DNA of 64,000 nucleotides from Peristeroidobacter soli (GTDB lineage Bacteria > Pseudomonadota > Gammaproteobacteria > Steroidobacterales > Steroidobacteraceae). Location of the stretch: the NCBI RefSeq assembly GCF_004138485.1, contig NZ_RYEV01000003.1, positions 1 to 64,000 on the forward strand, read 5' to 3'. The position numbers were made by a program, and so were the translations under genes. The notes under the pieces are model-generated. The model was given only the letters and a program-made list of their open reading frames with translations. It did not search any database and had not been told where the DNA came from. Shown here piece after piece: positions 35,221-43,724 of this stretch. Each line of letters starts with the position of its first letter. Position 1 is the stretch's first letter.

Positions 35221-36432
35221 ATGATTCCACTCCTGGCAGGCACCCGAATTCTGGAGCTGAGCGCGGTCGTCATGGGCCCGTTCGCCGGCCAGATCCTCGC
35301 CGATCTGGGCGCCGAAGTAATCAAGGTCGAGCCCATCGAAGGAGATGTGGCCCGCGTCTCGCAGCCCCAGGCCAATAGTGGGGCCAACGGCATGGGGGCG
35401 CTGTACGTCAACAACAACCGTAACAAGCGCGGCATCGCGCTCGATTTGAAGCGCCAGGGCGGCAAGGCCATCGTCGAGAAGCTGATCCAGCGCAGCGATG
35501 TGTTGCTGCATAACATGCGGCCGGATGCGGCGGATCGCCTGGGCCTGAGCTTCGACGCCGTCGCCGCCATCAATCCTCGCATGATCTATTGCTCGGCCAT
35601 TGGCTTCGGTCAACGCGGCCGTTATCGCGGCCGGCCGGCGTTCGACGACGTGATTCAAGCCGCCGCCGGCCTGGCCGGCATCGCCGAACACAATGGCGAG
35701 GATCCTCGCTTCATTCCGACCATCCTGGCGGACAAGGTCGGGGCGCTGCACGCCGTGTACGGCATCCTCGCCGCGCTGGTCGCCCGGGCGAATGGCCGGC
35801 AGGATGCGTTACGAGTCGAGGTGCCGATGTTCGAGGCGCTCACCTCGTTCGTGCTCAACGAGCACCTGGCGGCGGCGACCTTTCAAGAAGACGGTAAGGT
35901 GGGTTACTCCCGCGTGTTGTCGCCGGATCGGCGTCCTTATCAAACGCGCGACGGCTGGATCGCGGTGTTGCCGTACACAGCCGAGCAGTGGCGACGTTTC
36001 CTGATCGAGGCCGATCGCGCCGACGTGCTCGATCAGCCGTGGTTTCATCAGCCCGACAGCCGGCATGCGCACATCGATTATCTGTACAGCGTGATTGCCT
36101 CGGTGCTGCCACAACGCGATTCGGCGGACTGGCTGGAATCGTTGTCGCGTCTCGATATTCCCTGCTCGCAGGTCAACCGGCTCGAGGATCTGCTGGAAGA
36201 TCCGCATCTGCGGGACGTCGATTTCTTCCATGTCGGCGAGCGCTATCCGTCGAATATCAAACGCATGCTGCCGCAGCCCGTCGTGTTCGGCGGTGTGGCG
36301 CCCGAAGCGGATATTCCGCCGCCGGCGCTGGGCGAGGACACACGCGCCGTGCTGAGCGAGTGCGGCTACTCGTCACTGGAAATCGAGGATCTGCTGGCAA
36401 GCGGGATCGCACGAGGTTCGAACCGATCGTGA
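35221..36432 (+). CDS. Class III (CaiB/BaiF) CoA-transferase
   Basis: A 403-residue class III CoA-transferase. GTRILELS (about 8-14), GPFAGQILADLGAEVIKVE (19-37), the NRNKRGIALDLK region and the catalytic Asp142 in PAFDDVIQAAAG are all conserved. It would move CoA from a donor thioester to a carboxylate. An upstream frame extension to 35173 is discounted because MIPLLAGTR is the usual N-terminus. The MFS gene's GTG overlaps its stop by four bases. It is the first gene of the catabolic-looking unit. Confidence 0.85.
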   Translation: MIPLLAGTRILELSAVVMGPFAGQILADLGAEVIKVEPIEGDVARVSQPQANSGANGMGALYVNNNRNKRGIALDLKRQGGKAIVEKLIQRSDVLLHNMRPDAADRLGLSFDAVAAINPRMIYCSAIGFGQRGRYRGRPAFDDVIQAAAGLAGIAEHNGEDPRFIPTILADKVGALHAVYGILAALVARANGRQDALRVEVPMFEALTSFVLNEHLAAATFQEDGKVGYSRVLSPDRRPYQTRDGWIAVLPYTAEQWRRFLIEADRADVLDQPWFHQPDSRHAHIDYLYSVIASVLPQRDSADWLESLSRLDIPCSQVNRLEDLLEDPHLRDVDFFHVGERYPSNIKRMLPQPVVFGGVAPEADIPPPALGEDTRAVLSECGYSSLEIEDLLASGIARGSNRS

Positions 36433-37706
36433 GCTTCGCCCTCAGTCATCGGCAGCGTCTGGCTGCCATTGCCACCGGTTCGGCGGGCAATCTGATCGAG
36501 TGGTTCGATTTCTACATCTACGCGTTCACCGCGCTGTATTTCGCGGCCAGCTTCTTTCCGGAAGGCGACCGGACCGCGCAGCTCTTGAACGTGGCCGGCA
36601 TCTACGCTGTCGGATTCCTGATCCGGCCGGTGGGTGGCTGGTACTTCGGTCGATTCGCCGATCGTCACGGTCGGCGCGCCGCGCTGGTCGCTTCGGTATT
36701 GATGATGGGCGCGGGCTCGTTGCTGATCGCCGCGCTTCCCACGTACGCCAGCATCGGTGCCTGGGCGCCGGCGTTGTTGCTACTCGCGCGATTGCTTCAA
36801 GGCTTCTCTACCGGTGGCCAATTCGGCGCGGCCGCGACTTACTTGAGCGAAGTATCGGCCGACGCACGCCGCGGGTTCTACGCTTCATTCCTGTATGTGA
36901 CTTTGATCGCCGGGCAGCTGTGCGCGTTGCTCACACTCGTCGCGCTTCAACAGTTTCTCGATGAAGCCGAGCTGCGCGCGTGGGGCTGGCGAGTCCCGTT
37001 CGCGATCGGCGCGTGCATGGCGCTCATCGTGCTGTTGTTACGGAATCACCTGCACGAGACTACCGACAACAAGACCACGAAGTCCGCCGAGGCGGGCAGC
37101 CTGGTGGCGCTGCTTCGCCATCCCAAGGCTCTGTTCGTCGTCATGTCGCTCACGGCGGGCGGCGGTCTGTGTTTGTACACGTTCACCACATACATGCAAA
37201 AGTTTCTCGTGAATAGCGCGGGCTTGGATATCAAGGTCACCAGTAACGTGATGCTCGCCGCAATGTTCGGCTTCATGCTGTTGCAGCCGGCGATGGGCGC
37301 GCTGTCCGATCGTATCGGCCGCCGCAAATGCTTGTTGCTGTTTTCGGGGCTGATGACTTTGAGCGCGGTGCCGATTCTCACTGCCTTGTCCAAGGTGCAG
37401 GACGCGGGCGCGGCGTTCCTGTTGGTGCTGGCCGCGCTCACCATTCTCAGTCTCTACACGTCCATCAGTGGCTTGTTCAAAGCCGAGCTGTTCCCGCAGC
37501 ACATTCGCGCGCTCGGCGTCGGGCTGGCGCATAGCATTTCCATCGCGATCTTCGGCGGCTCGGCCGAGTACATAGCGCTGCTCTGTAAGCGGGCGGGACA
37601 GGAACAGATTTACTTCTGGTATGTCGCGGCGATCTGCGCCGTCGCGTTCTTCACGGCTTTGTTCATGCGCGAGCCCCGTCGCGCCAGCATGATGGATCAC
37701 GAATGA
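36429..37706 (+). CDS. MHS-family MFS carrier, alpha-ketoglutarate/citrate permease type
   Basis: A 425-residue major facilitator with about 12 membrane helices. GNLIEWFDFYIYAF (about 17-30), RPVGGWYFGRFADRHGRR (loop 2-3) and QGFSTGGQFG are metabolite:H+ symporter signatures found in KgtP, ProP and CitA. It probably imports a dicarboxylate or similar organic acid. The start is GTG at 36429, overlapping the CoA-transferase stop. The long frame upstream of it is an overlap artefact. The PQQ-dehydrogenase ATG overlaps its stop by four bases. Confidence 0.82.
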   Translation: MSFALSHRQRLAAIATGSAGNLIEWFDFYIYAFTALYFAASFFPEGDRTAQLLNVAGIYAVGFLIRPVGGWYFGRFADRHGRRAALVASVLMMGAGSLLIAALPTYASIGAWAPALLLLARLLQGFSTGGQFGAAATYLSEVSADARRGFYASFLYVTLIAGQLCALLTLVALQQFLDEAELRAWGWRVPFAIGACMALIVLLLRNHLHETTDNKTTKSAEAGSLVALLRHPKALFVVMSLTAGGGLCLYTFTTYMQKFLVNSAGLDIKVTSNVMLAAMFGFMLLQPAMGALSDRIGRRKCLLLFSGLMTLSAVPILTALSKVQDAGAAFLLVLAALTILSLYTSISGLFKAELFPQHIRALGVGLAHSISIAIFGGSAEYIALLCKRAGQEQIYFWYVAAICAVAFFTALFMREPRRASMMDHE

Positions 37707-39823
37707 AGAAGCTGCTGGTCCAGGCGTTGCTCGTGGCCGGAGCATTACAGCTCGGCGCGTGCGGCAAGCGGGAAGCACCGGCGAAGGACACTGTCCCCAA
37801 GGCGCCGTACGGACGCATCGATCAGGCTCGCGTCGTCGCGGCCAACAACGAGCCGCAGAATTGGTTCACCACCGGCCGCACGTTCTCCGAAGAGCGTTTC
37901 TCGCCGCTCGATCAAATCAACGTCAGCAATGCTCAGCAACTCGGGTTCGCCTGGCAATATGACTTGCAGACCGAGCGCGGCCTGGAAGCGACGCCGGTCG
38001 TCGTCGACGGCGTGCTGTTCGCGAGCAGCAACTGGAGCAAGGTGTATGCGCTCGATGCGCGCACGGGGCGCGAATTGTGGGCGTTCGATCCCAAGGTGCC
38101 TGGCGAGTGGGCACGCAATGCCTGTTGTGACGTGGTCAATCGAGGCGTCGCGGTGTGGCAGGGCAAAGTCTATGTGGGCACGCTCGATGGCCGACTGATC
38201 GCGCTCGACGCCAACACCGGCAAGGAGCTGTGGAGCCAGGACACTTTCATCGATCACGCGCGCTCCTACACGATCACCGGCGCGCCGCGTATCGCTGGCG
38301 GCAAAGTGATCATTGGTAACGGCGGCGCTGAAATGGGTGTGCGCGGTTACATCACTGCCCATGACGCTGAGAGTGGCGCACAAGCGTGGCGCTTCTTCAC
38401 CGTGCCTGGCGATCCGAAACTTCCATTCGAACATCCCGAGCTCGAAGCGGCGTCGAAGACCTGGGATCCGAACAGTCGCTGGGAAGCGGGCGGTGGCGGC
38501 ACGGCGTGGGATGCGATGGCCTACGATCCGGAACTCAACCTGCTGTATGTCGGCACGGGCAACGCGAGTCCGTTCCCACAATCGGTACGCAGCCCCCAGG
38601 GCGGCGACAATCTTTATCTCAGCTCCATTCTTGCCATTCATCCCGACACGGGCCGGCTCGCCTGGCACTATCAAACGACGCCGGGCGAGTCGTGGGATTA
38701 CACCGCCGTTCAACACATCGTCCTGACCGATCTGCCCATCGGCGGCACCACCCGCAAAGTATTGTTGCAGGCACCGAAGAACGGTTTCTTCTATGTGCTC
38801 GATCGCGCCACCGGCGAGCTGCTGTCGGCGCAGAAATATGTCGACGTGAACTGGGCCAGTCATGTCGATCTGAAAACCGGCCGGCCGGTGCCCACCGGTC
38901 AGGGCGATTATTCGAAACAACCCAGGCGCGTCGCACCGGGGCCGTTCGGCGGCCACAACTGGCAGCCGATGGCGTTCAGTCCCAAGACCGGCCTCGTTTA
39001 TATTCCGACGCTGGATCGCACGGCGTATTACGCAGCCGATCCCGACTACAAATACATCCCGCGTCGCTCATTCAACACGGGCCGCGCCGGCGCAACCGAA
39101 TACGCGACTCAGGTTCGCGATGGCGCGGTGATGACACGCAAAGGTGCGTTGAAGGCGTGGGATCCGGTCGCTCAGCGCGAAGTGTGGCGTATCGATTATC
39201 CCTGGTTCTACAACGGCGGCTTGCTGGCGACGGCGGGCAATCTCGTGTTTCAGGGAACGACGGATGGTTATCTGAAAGCCTACGCAGCCGACAGCGGAAA
39301 GCTTGTGGCCGAAGTGTTCGTCGGTACGAGCATCATGGCCGCGCCTGCAAGTTATTCGGTCGATGGCGAGCAGTACATCGCTGTGCTCGCGGGCTACGGC
39401 GGCGCGCAGCTCGATGAATACCTCGAAGGATCCGCTGCTCGCAAATACGGCAACGCCGGTCGCATCGTGTCGTTCAAGCTCGGCGGCGGCAAAGTGCCGG
39501 TGCCGCCGGAGAAGGATTGGAATGCAAACATTCCGCCGCTGCCCGAACGCATGCAGGCCGATGCGGCCACGTTGGAGCACGGCGCATTACTGTTCGGTCA
39601 GCATTGCGGCGTGTGTCATTCGCTCAGCGATACGCCGGGCGGCTATCCAAACCTGTTGCGGTTGCCACCGGGCAAGCATGCGGTTTTCGACGAGATCGTG
39701 CTGCGTGGCGCGTTGGCGAGCCGCGGTATGGCGAACTTCTCAAATGAGATCAGCGAAGCCGATGCTCATGCGATTCACGCCTTCCTGATCGACCAGGCTT
39801 ACCAGGCTAGATCGAAGCGCTAG
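37703..39823 (+). CDS. Quinohaemoprotein (PQQ-dependent) alcohol dehydrogenase, lipoprotein-type leader
   Basis: A 706-residue periplasmic dehydrogenase. A lipobox-like leader (LQLGAC, Cys20) precedes an eight-bladed PQQ propeller with adjacent cysteines Cys141-Cys142, which form the vicinal disulfide over PQQ. The C-terminus is a cytochrome c domain with CGVCH (Cys635, Cys638, His639). This is the layout of type II quinohaemoprotein alcohol dehydrogenases, which oxidise alcohols and pass electrons to a c-type cytochrome. The leader's lipidation would be unusual for the group. No pqq biosynthesis genes occur in the window. The 3' end overlaps the frameshifted TlpA-like gene by 17 bases. Confidence 0.85.
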   Translation: MKKLLVQALLVAGALQLGACGKREAPAKDTVPKAPYGRIDQARVVAANNEPQNWFTTGRTFSEERFSPLDQINVSNAQQLGFAWQYDLQTERGLEATPVVVDGVLFASSNWSKVYALDARTGRELWAFDPKVPGEWARNACCDVVNRGVAVWQGKVYVGTLDGRLIALDANTGKELWSQDTFIDHARSYTITGAPRIAGGKVIIGNGGAEMGVRGYITAHDAESGAQAWRFFTVPGDPKLPFEHPELEAASKTWDPNSRWEAGGGGTAWDAMAYDPELNLLYVGTGNASPFPQSVRSPQGGDNLYLSSILAIHPDTGRLAWHYQTTPGESWDYTAVQHIVLTDLPIGGTTRKVLLQAPKNGFFYVLDRATGELLSAQKYVDVNWASHVDLKTGRPVPTGQGDYSKQPRRVAPGPFGGHNWQPMAFSPKTGLVYIPTLDRTAYYAADPDYKYIPRRSFNTGRAGATEYATQVRDGAVMTRKGALKAWDPVAQREVWRIDYPWFYNGGLLATAGNLVFQGTTDGYLKAYAADSGKLVAEVFVGTSIMAAPASYSVDGEQYIAVLAGYGGAQLDEYLEGSAARKYGNAGRIVSFKLGGGKVPVPPEKDWNANIPPLPERMQADAATLEHGALLFGQHCGVCHSLSDTPGGYPNLLRLPPGKHAVFDEIVLRGALASRGMANFSNEISEADAHAIHAFLIDQAYQARSKR

Positions 39824-41094
39824 CCGTTTCGGTCAGCAGCGAATCGATCAGGCTGCGAAACCCGGCGACGTATTCCTCGTAATGCCGGCCGGTCGCCGGG
39901 CCCGAGAAACCCACGTGAATGTCACGAACTGTGCCGGCTCGATCCACGACAATCGTGGTCGGGTAACCATAGACGCCAGTCAGCGTCGGCAAGGCTTTGC
40001 TGGCTTCGTCGGTGTCTGAAACGCCGGCGATCAAGGTCGTGAACTCGATGCCAAGATCCTTGCGATAGCCACGCACAGCGTGCGCGGCCCGATCGAACTC
40101 GCCGTGACGCTCGAACATCAGCGCCACGATCTCCACCCCCCTTGGGTTGGTACTCCTCATAGAACGGCACCAGAAACGTGGCTTCGTCGTGACAATTGGG
40201 GCACCAGCTGCCGCCCAAGGTCACTACGACCACCTTGTTCCGAAACTTTTCGTCGTGCAGTGAAACTTCATTGCCGTCAAGATCGCGAAAGGTGAAGTCG
40301 AAGCGGGACGTTGCATCCTTCAGCTGCGTGTCCGGCTCCTTGCCTTCGAGCGTGGCGTTCTGGTCGCGTCGGGCTTTTACCTTGGAGTGCGACGCCAGGC
40401 CCTGCCACATCTCGCCTTCCAGCTCGCCGTGCTGATTCACTTTCACCTTGTACAGATACGCCAGCCCGCCGGCGAACGTCGACAGCTGGGCTTCATCGCC
40501 ATGCACCTGGCCTTCGAGGAAGCGATGATCGCCGGTGGGCGTCATCACCGTGCCGGTGACGCGATCGTGTTGTTGCTCGAAGATCGCGACGGCCGCGCCG
40601 ACCTTGCCGTCGTCGCCGGTCAATGTCATTTCCCAACGGCCGGCGAGGTCGGCGTTGTCGGTCAGCGGTTCCTTGTAGAAACGATAGGCCCCGTCTTTCT
40701 TGCCTTGCAGCCGTGCCTCGAAAGGAATCACTTGTTCCTTGCTGCGATCCTTGATGAGCGTGACATTGCCTTCCAGTCGATCGCCATACATGCGCGCTTT
40801 CAGTGAATTCTCATAACCGGGAAACACGGCGGTGAGCTCGCCGTCGGCCACCGTTACGTTAGCGACGCGCGTACGCTCAGACGCATTTTCTAAGTACAAA
40901 ACGAAGCGTTTGTTTTCTTCGCGGACTTCCAGGCCAAACGGCGCTTCGCCGCCGGGCAGTTGCAGTGTGGCGCGATATCGACCCGTTTGTGGTTCATCCA
41001 CGGGCCGGCCGCAGGCTGCCAGGATTGCAAGCAAGCCGGCTAAACCCAGACGCAATAGCCATCGATGACCCGAATCCCCAGCCGCTGAGTGCAT
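39807..41094 (-). pseudogene. TlpA-like thioredoxin-domain lipoprotein with frameshift
   Basis: Two overlapping minus-strand frames form one protein. The 5' part (from the ATG at 41094, lipobox LLAILAACG) holds a large beta-rich domain of about 270 residues and the start of a thioredoxin fold with WCPNC. The 3' part (stop at 39807) continues with GVEIVALMFERHG, the cis-Pro motif YGYPTTI and the fold's end. They join at a run of six C on the plus strand (40136-40141). Deleting one base restores a protein of about 428 residues. So the gene is either broken or the sequence has one base too many there. Confidence 0.75.
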
Positions 41095-41270
41095 GCATCG
41101 CTCCGCTTCGATGGCTTCAGTGTCGGGCGTCTGCCTGCGGAGTGCAACAACGGAACCTTTGCTAGCCGACTTGACACGCAAAACATAGTGGCCCCAGGGC
41201 CGGGAACCGCGCTGACGAGTGGCGCGTTTTCGGACCACTGAATCCTATACATAGCGTGAGGGAGGCAAGT

Positions 41271-41663
41271 ATGAGAAGCCCGATTCTTCGAACGATGCTG
41301 CCCATGGTCGGCTTGCTGAGCATCGGCGTGCTGGGGGGCTGCAGCAGTGTTTCCGATGTGACCAGGGAGCGCGTCGCTCGCAGCGAATCTTCTTTTCAAC
41401 AGGCCCAGCAGACGGTCGGCCGCTCTGAAGCCGGGGCGCTGGAGCTACAGCGCGCCAAGGACAATCTCGAGCAGGCCAAGGCACACCTGGCCAAGAAGGA
41501 GAGCCAGCCCGCCGAGCGTTATGCGCAACTGGCGCAGCTGGATTCGGAGCTGGCGGTGTCGAAGTCGCAAAGCGCGGCTGCACGCAAGGCCGCTGACGAG
41601 CTGATGGCGAGCATTCAGCAGTTGCGTCAGGAAGTTCAACGCTCCATGCCGGGCAATCAGTGA
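41271..41663 (+). CDS. DUF4398 lipoprotein
   Basis: A 130-residue lipoprotein. The lipobox is VLGGC (about residue 24) and the rest is a continuous charged helix (LELQRAKDNLEQAKAHLAKK), typical of DUF4398. GGAGG lies five bases before the ATG at 41271, and TATACA at 41246-41251 could be the -10 of its promoter. The next gene follows 16 bases on and has the same layout plus an OmpA domain. Both probably act in the outer-membrane/peptidoglycan space. Confidence 0.75.
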   Translation: MRSPILRTMLPMVGLLSIGVLGGCSSVSDVTRERVARSESSFQQAQQTVGRSEAGALELQRAKDNLEQAKAHLAKKESQPAERYAQLAQLDSELAVSKSQSAAARKAADELMASIQQLRQEVQRSMPGNQ

Positions 41664-41679
41664 TCGCGGGAGAAGGACT

Positions 41680-42489
41680 ATGAACCGTTCATACAATCTG
41701 ATTTTGATCGCGGTTGCCGCCGGTGTACTGGCCGGGTGCAGCTCGACACCGGAACGTGTCGAAGACTTGGAGGTTGCGCGCGCAGTGGTGCCGCAGGTGG
41801 AAGCTTCTCCACGAGCGGGTGTTGCTGCCAGCAATGTTTCCGAAGCGCGCAAGTCACTGGATCGTGCCAATAAGCTGTCGGACGAAGGCGGCAAGATTGG
41901 TGACATCCAGTTTGAATCTCAGGTAGCAGCACGCAACGCGCAGATCGCCAACGAGAAGATCCTCACCGCACAGGCGCGTGAAGAGATCGAGAAGGGCACT
42001 GCCGAGCGTCAGGCTGTGTTAGCCGAAGCGCGCGAGGCGCAGGCCAAGGCGGCTGAGCGGCGTGCCAGCACGCTGGAGCAGGAGCTCGCCGATATGCGCG
42101 CGAGGAAGACCGATCGAGGCATGGTGCTCACCTTGGGCGACGTGTTGTTCGATACGGGCAAGGCGACCTTGAAGCCGGGCGCATACGGCACGGTCGATCG
42201 GCTCGCCACCGTGTTGAAGGAATCGCCGGATCGCAAAGTGACTATCGAGGGTCACACTGACAACACGGGTTCAGCGGAGCTCAACCAGGCTCTGTCGGAA
42301 CGTCGCGCGGCCGCTGTGCAGACGGCGTTGTTGGAACGTGGCGTGAACTCGAATCAGATCATCGCCGTTGGTAAGGGCATGGACTATCCGATCGCCAGCA
42401 ACGCGGATGCCGGTGGTCGGCAGCGCAACCGTCGTGTCGAAATGATCTTCACCGACAGTCAATCGAAGGTGGCTTCCGACGTGAATTAG
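41680..42489 (+). CDS. DUF4398/OmpA-domain lipoprotein
   Basis: A 269-residue lipoprotein. The lipobox is VLAGC (about 20), followed by a long helical DUF4398 part (about 30-140) and a C-terminal OmpA-type peptidoglycan-binding domain. In the latter, LGDVLFDTGKATLK, IEGHTDNTGS and NRRVEMIF are the family landmarks and the Asp/Arg diaminopimelate contacts are in place. It probably links the outer membrane to peptidoglycan. It ends just before a strong terminator. Confidence 0.85.
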   Translation: MNRSYNLILIAVAAGVLAGCSSTPERVEDLEVARAVVPQVEASPRAGVAASNVSEARKSLDRANKLSDEGGKIGDIQFESQVAARNAQIANEKILTAQAREEIEKGTAERQAVLAEAREAQAKAAERRASTLEQELADMRARKTDRGMVLTLGDVLFDTGKATLKPGAYGTVDRLATVLKESPDRKVTIEGHTDNTGSAELNQALSERRAAAVQTALLERGVNSNQIIAVGKGMDYPIASNADAGGRQRNRRVEMIFTDSQSKVASDVN

Positions 42490-42526
42490 TCGGGCTGCAA
42501 TGTCGAGAGAATCGGGCTTTCATTGA

Positions 42527-42565
42527 CCCCCTCTGCCTCACGGCAGAGGGGGTATTGTCGTTGTT
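42527..42565 (+). terminator. Rho-independent terminator of the DUF4398/OmpA unit
   Basis: A perfect 11-bp stem (42527-42537 with 42542-42552) with a TCAC loop is followed by a T-rich stretch (TATTGTCGTTGTTT). It separates the OmpA-lipoprotein gene from the host-attachment gene. Confidence 0.8.
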
Positions 42566-42587
42566 TGCCGTTTCGTAAGGAGCAGTC

Positions 42588-43073
42588 ATGAATGTACGCA
42601 TTGTCGTTGCCGATGAACGTCAGGCGAGCTTTTTCGACGCCGTGACCCCGAGGTCGCCGATGACCGAGCGTGGCTCGCTACACAATGAAAGGAGCGGCAA
42701 AAGAGACATTGAACTGGAGACCGACCGGCCGGGCCGTCGGGCCGGCGGTGCCAACGGGTTCGGTCATGGCATGGGGGGCGCGGAGGGGGCTCACCATGGC
42801 ATCACTGGAGAGAAGAGTACCGTGCAGCACGAGCTGACTTTGTTTGCCAAGGAAGTGGCGAGAAAGATCGAGACGGATCGGGCCAGGAATGAGTTCGATC
42901 GCCTGGTGATCGTGGCGGGGCCGAAGATGCTGGGGCTGTTGCGACAGTCGCTGTCGAACCCGACGCAGTCGATGCTGGCGGGGGAGATCTCCAAGGATAT
43001 TTTGCGTCAGGGGCCGGACGTTATTTTGAAGGCGGTGCCGGTGGAGGCGTTCGAGACGTTCCGGATGCAGTGA
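42588..43073 (+). CDS. Host attachment protein family (PF10116)
   Basis: A 161-residue protein. The N-terminus MNVRIVVADERQASFFD, the central glycine/histidine-rich segment and the C-terminal EFDRLVIVAGPKMLGLLRQSL and EISKDILRQGPDVI elements match the host-attachment family first reported from plant-associated bacteria. It is a small Rossmann-like protein without a signal peptide, so the family name may not describe its actual role. A GTAAGGAG site precedes the ATG. It is monocistronic after the terminator. Confidence 0.75.
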   Translation: MNVRIVVADERQASFFDAVTPRSPMTERGSLHNERSGKRDIELETDRPGRRAGGANGFGHGMGGAEGAHHGITGEKSTVQHELTLFAKEVARKIETDRARNEFDRLVIVAGPKMLGLLRQSLSNPTQSMLAGEISKDILRQGPDVILKAVPVEAFETFRMQ

Positions 43074-43111
43074 ACTTCGCGTTGAGGCGTCGGAGGCACG
43101 CGTCGGTGGCG

Positions 43112-43378
43112 GGCATCGCCAGGGTGGGGGATCTCCTCCCCGGCACCGCGCACACGCCTGCGCACGCTTCGCTCCCGCTGTCGCGGGCGCCCTGCTGCAC
43201 ATTGCCCTGCGCAGTCCTGCTCCGGGCAAGCCCAGGGTGCACATCCATGTACACCCGCTCGGCGGAGCGAAGCCGTGCTTCGCCGAAAGGCCCCGCCGAG
43301 CCCCTGTGGCTGCTATAGGACCGCCATCCCTGGGCGGATCCAATTGCCGGGGAGGAGATCCCCCACCCTGGCGCTGCC
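43112..43378. repeat. Palindromic intergenic element with 34-base inverted arms
   Basis: Arms at 43112-43145 and 43345-43378 are reverse complements at 33 of 34 positions. The 199 bases between them hold three further nested palindromes: 43235-43256 (GGGTGCACAT with ATGTACACCC, one mismatch), a GCTCGGCGG/CCGCCGAGC pair and, inside it, GCGAAGC/GCTTCGC. No coding frame is convincing. A MITE, a dispersed intergenic repeat or a large structured RNA would all fit; no clear target duplication is visible. Confidence 0.6.
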
Positions 43379-43424
43379 TATAGGGCCGTTGCGTGCGCCG
43401 GCCTCTTTTGGAGAAGAGTACGGG

Positions 43425-43724
43425 TTAGCGGGTTAGATTGGTTGGCGCTGTGGAGATGGGATGGCCATTCAATCTGTTGGCTAGCCGTCCGATGAGTAGC
43501 GCTGCCAGTGTATCTGCTTCGAGAACAATGGGGCGCTCGCGACGTTCAATAATGGGCTGTTCCAGCAGCGCTTGATAGCGCTGCTGGAACAGCTTGCCCC
43601 GTCGCGTTCGGCCGTCGATTGGCGACCGGTCGATTAGGACTCGCGCAATGTTTGAAGTTGGAAGGAATTTGATCGCGCCGGCCGGTGGCCGGCAGCGGCG
43701 CAGGGGTGTTAGCTCGGTACCCAC
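43425..43724 (-). CDS. Questionable 99-residue ORF with internal hairpin
   Basis: A GTG-initiated frame overlaps the end of the HerA-like gene by 16 bases. The product is Arg/Leu-rich and I do not recognise it. Its DNA carries the perfect 16-bp palindrome at 43556-43593, which is unusual inside a gene. It may be a downstream partner of the HerA-like gene or non-coding. Apart from this frame, 43379-43708 holds nothing else I can identify. Confidence 0.25.
   Translation of the reverse strand: MGTELTPLRRCRPPAGAIKFLPTSNIARVLIDRSPIDGRTRRGKLFQQRYQALLEQPIIERRERPIVLEADTLAALLIGRLANRLNGHPISTAPTNLTR
43556..43593. repeat. Perfect 16-bp inverted repeat with 6-base loop
   Basis: The left arm 43556-43571 and right arm 43578-43593 are exact complements (GCTGTTCCAGCAGCGC and its reverse complement), with loop TTGATA. 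It lies 116 bases past the HerA-like stop on that gene's strand and could act as an RNA hairpin there; there is no T-run on either side. A protein-binding palindrome is the alternative. Confidence 0.7.

Noticed and set aside
35988-36428. Long upstream extension of the MFS gene frame into the CoA-transferase gene
   Set aside because: The extension is Arg-rich shadow coding in the CoA-transferase gene. The MFS family N-terminus and the GTGA overlap place the start at 36429.
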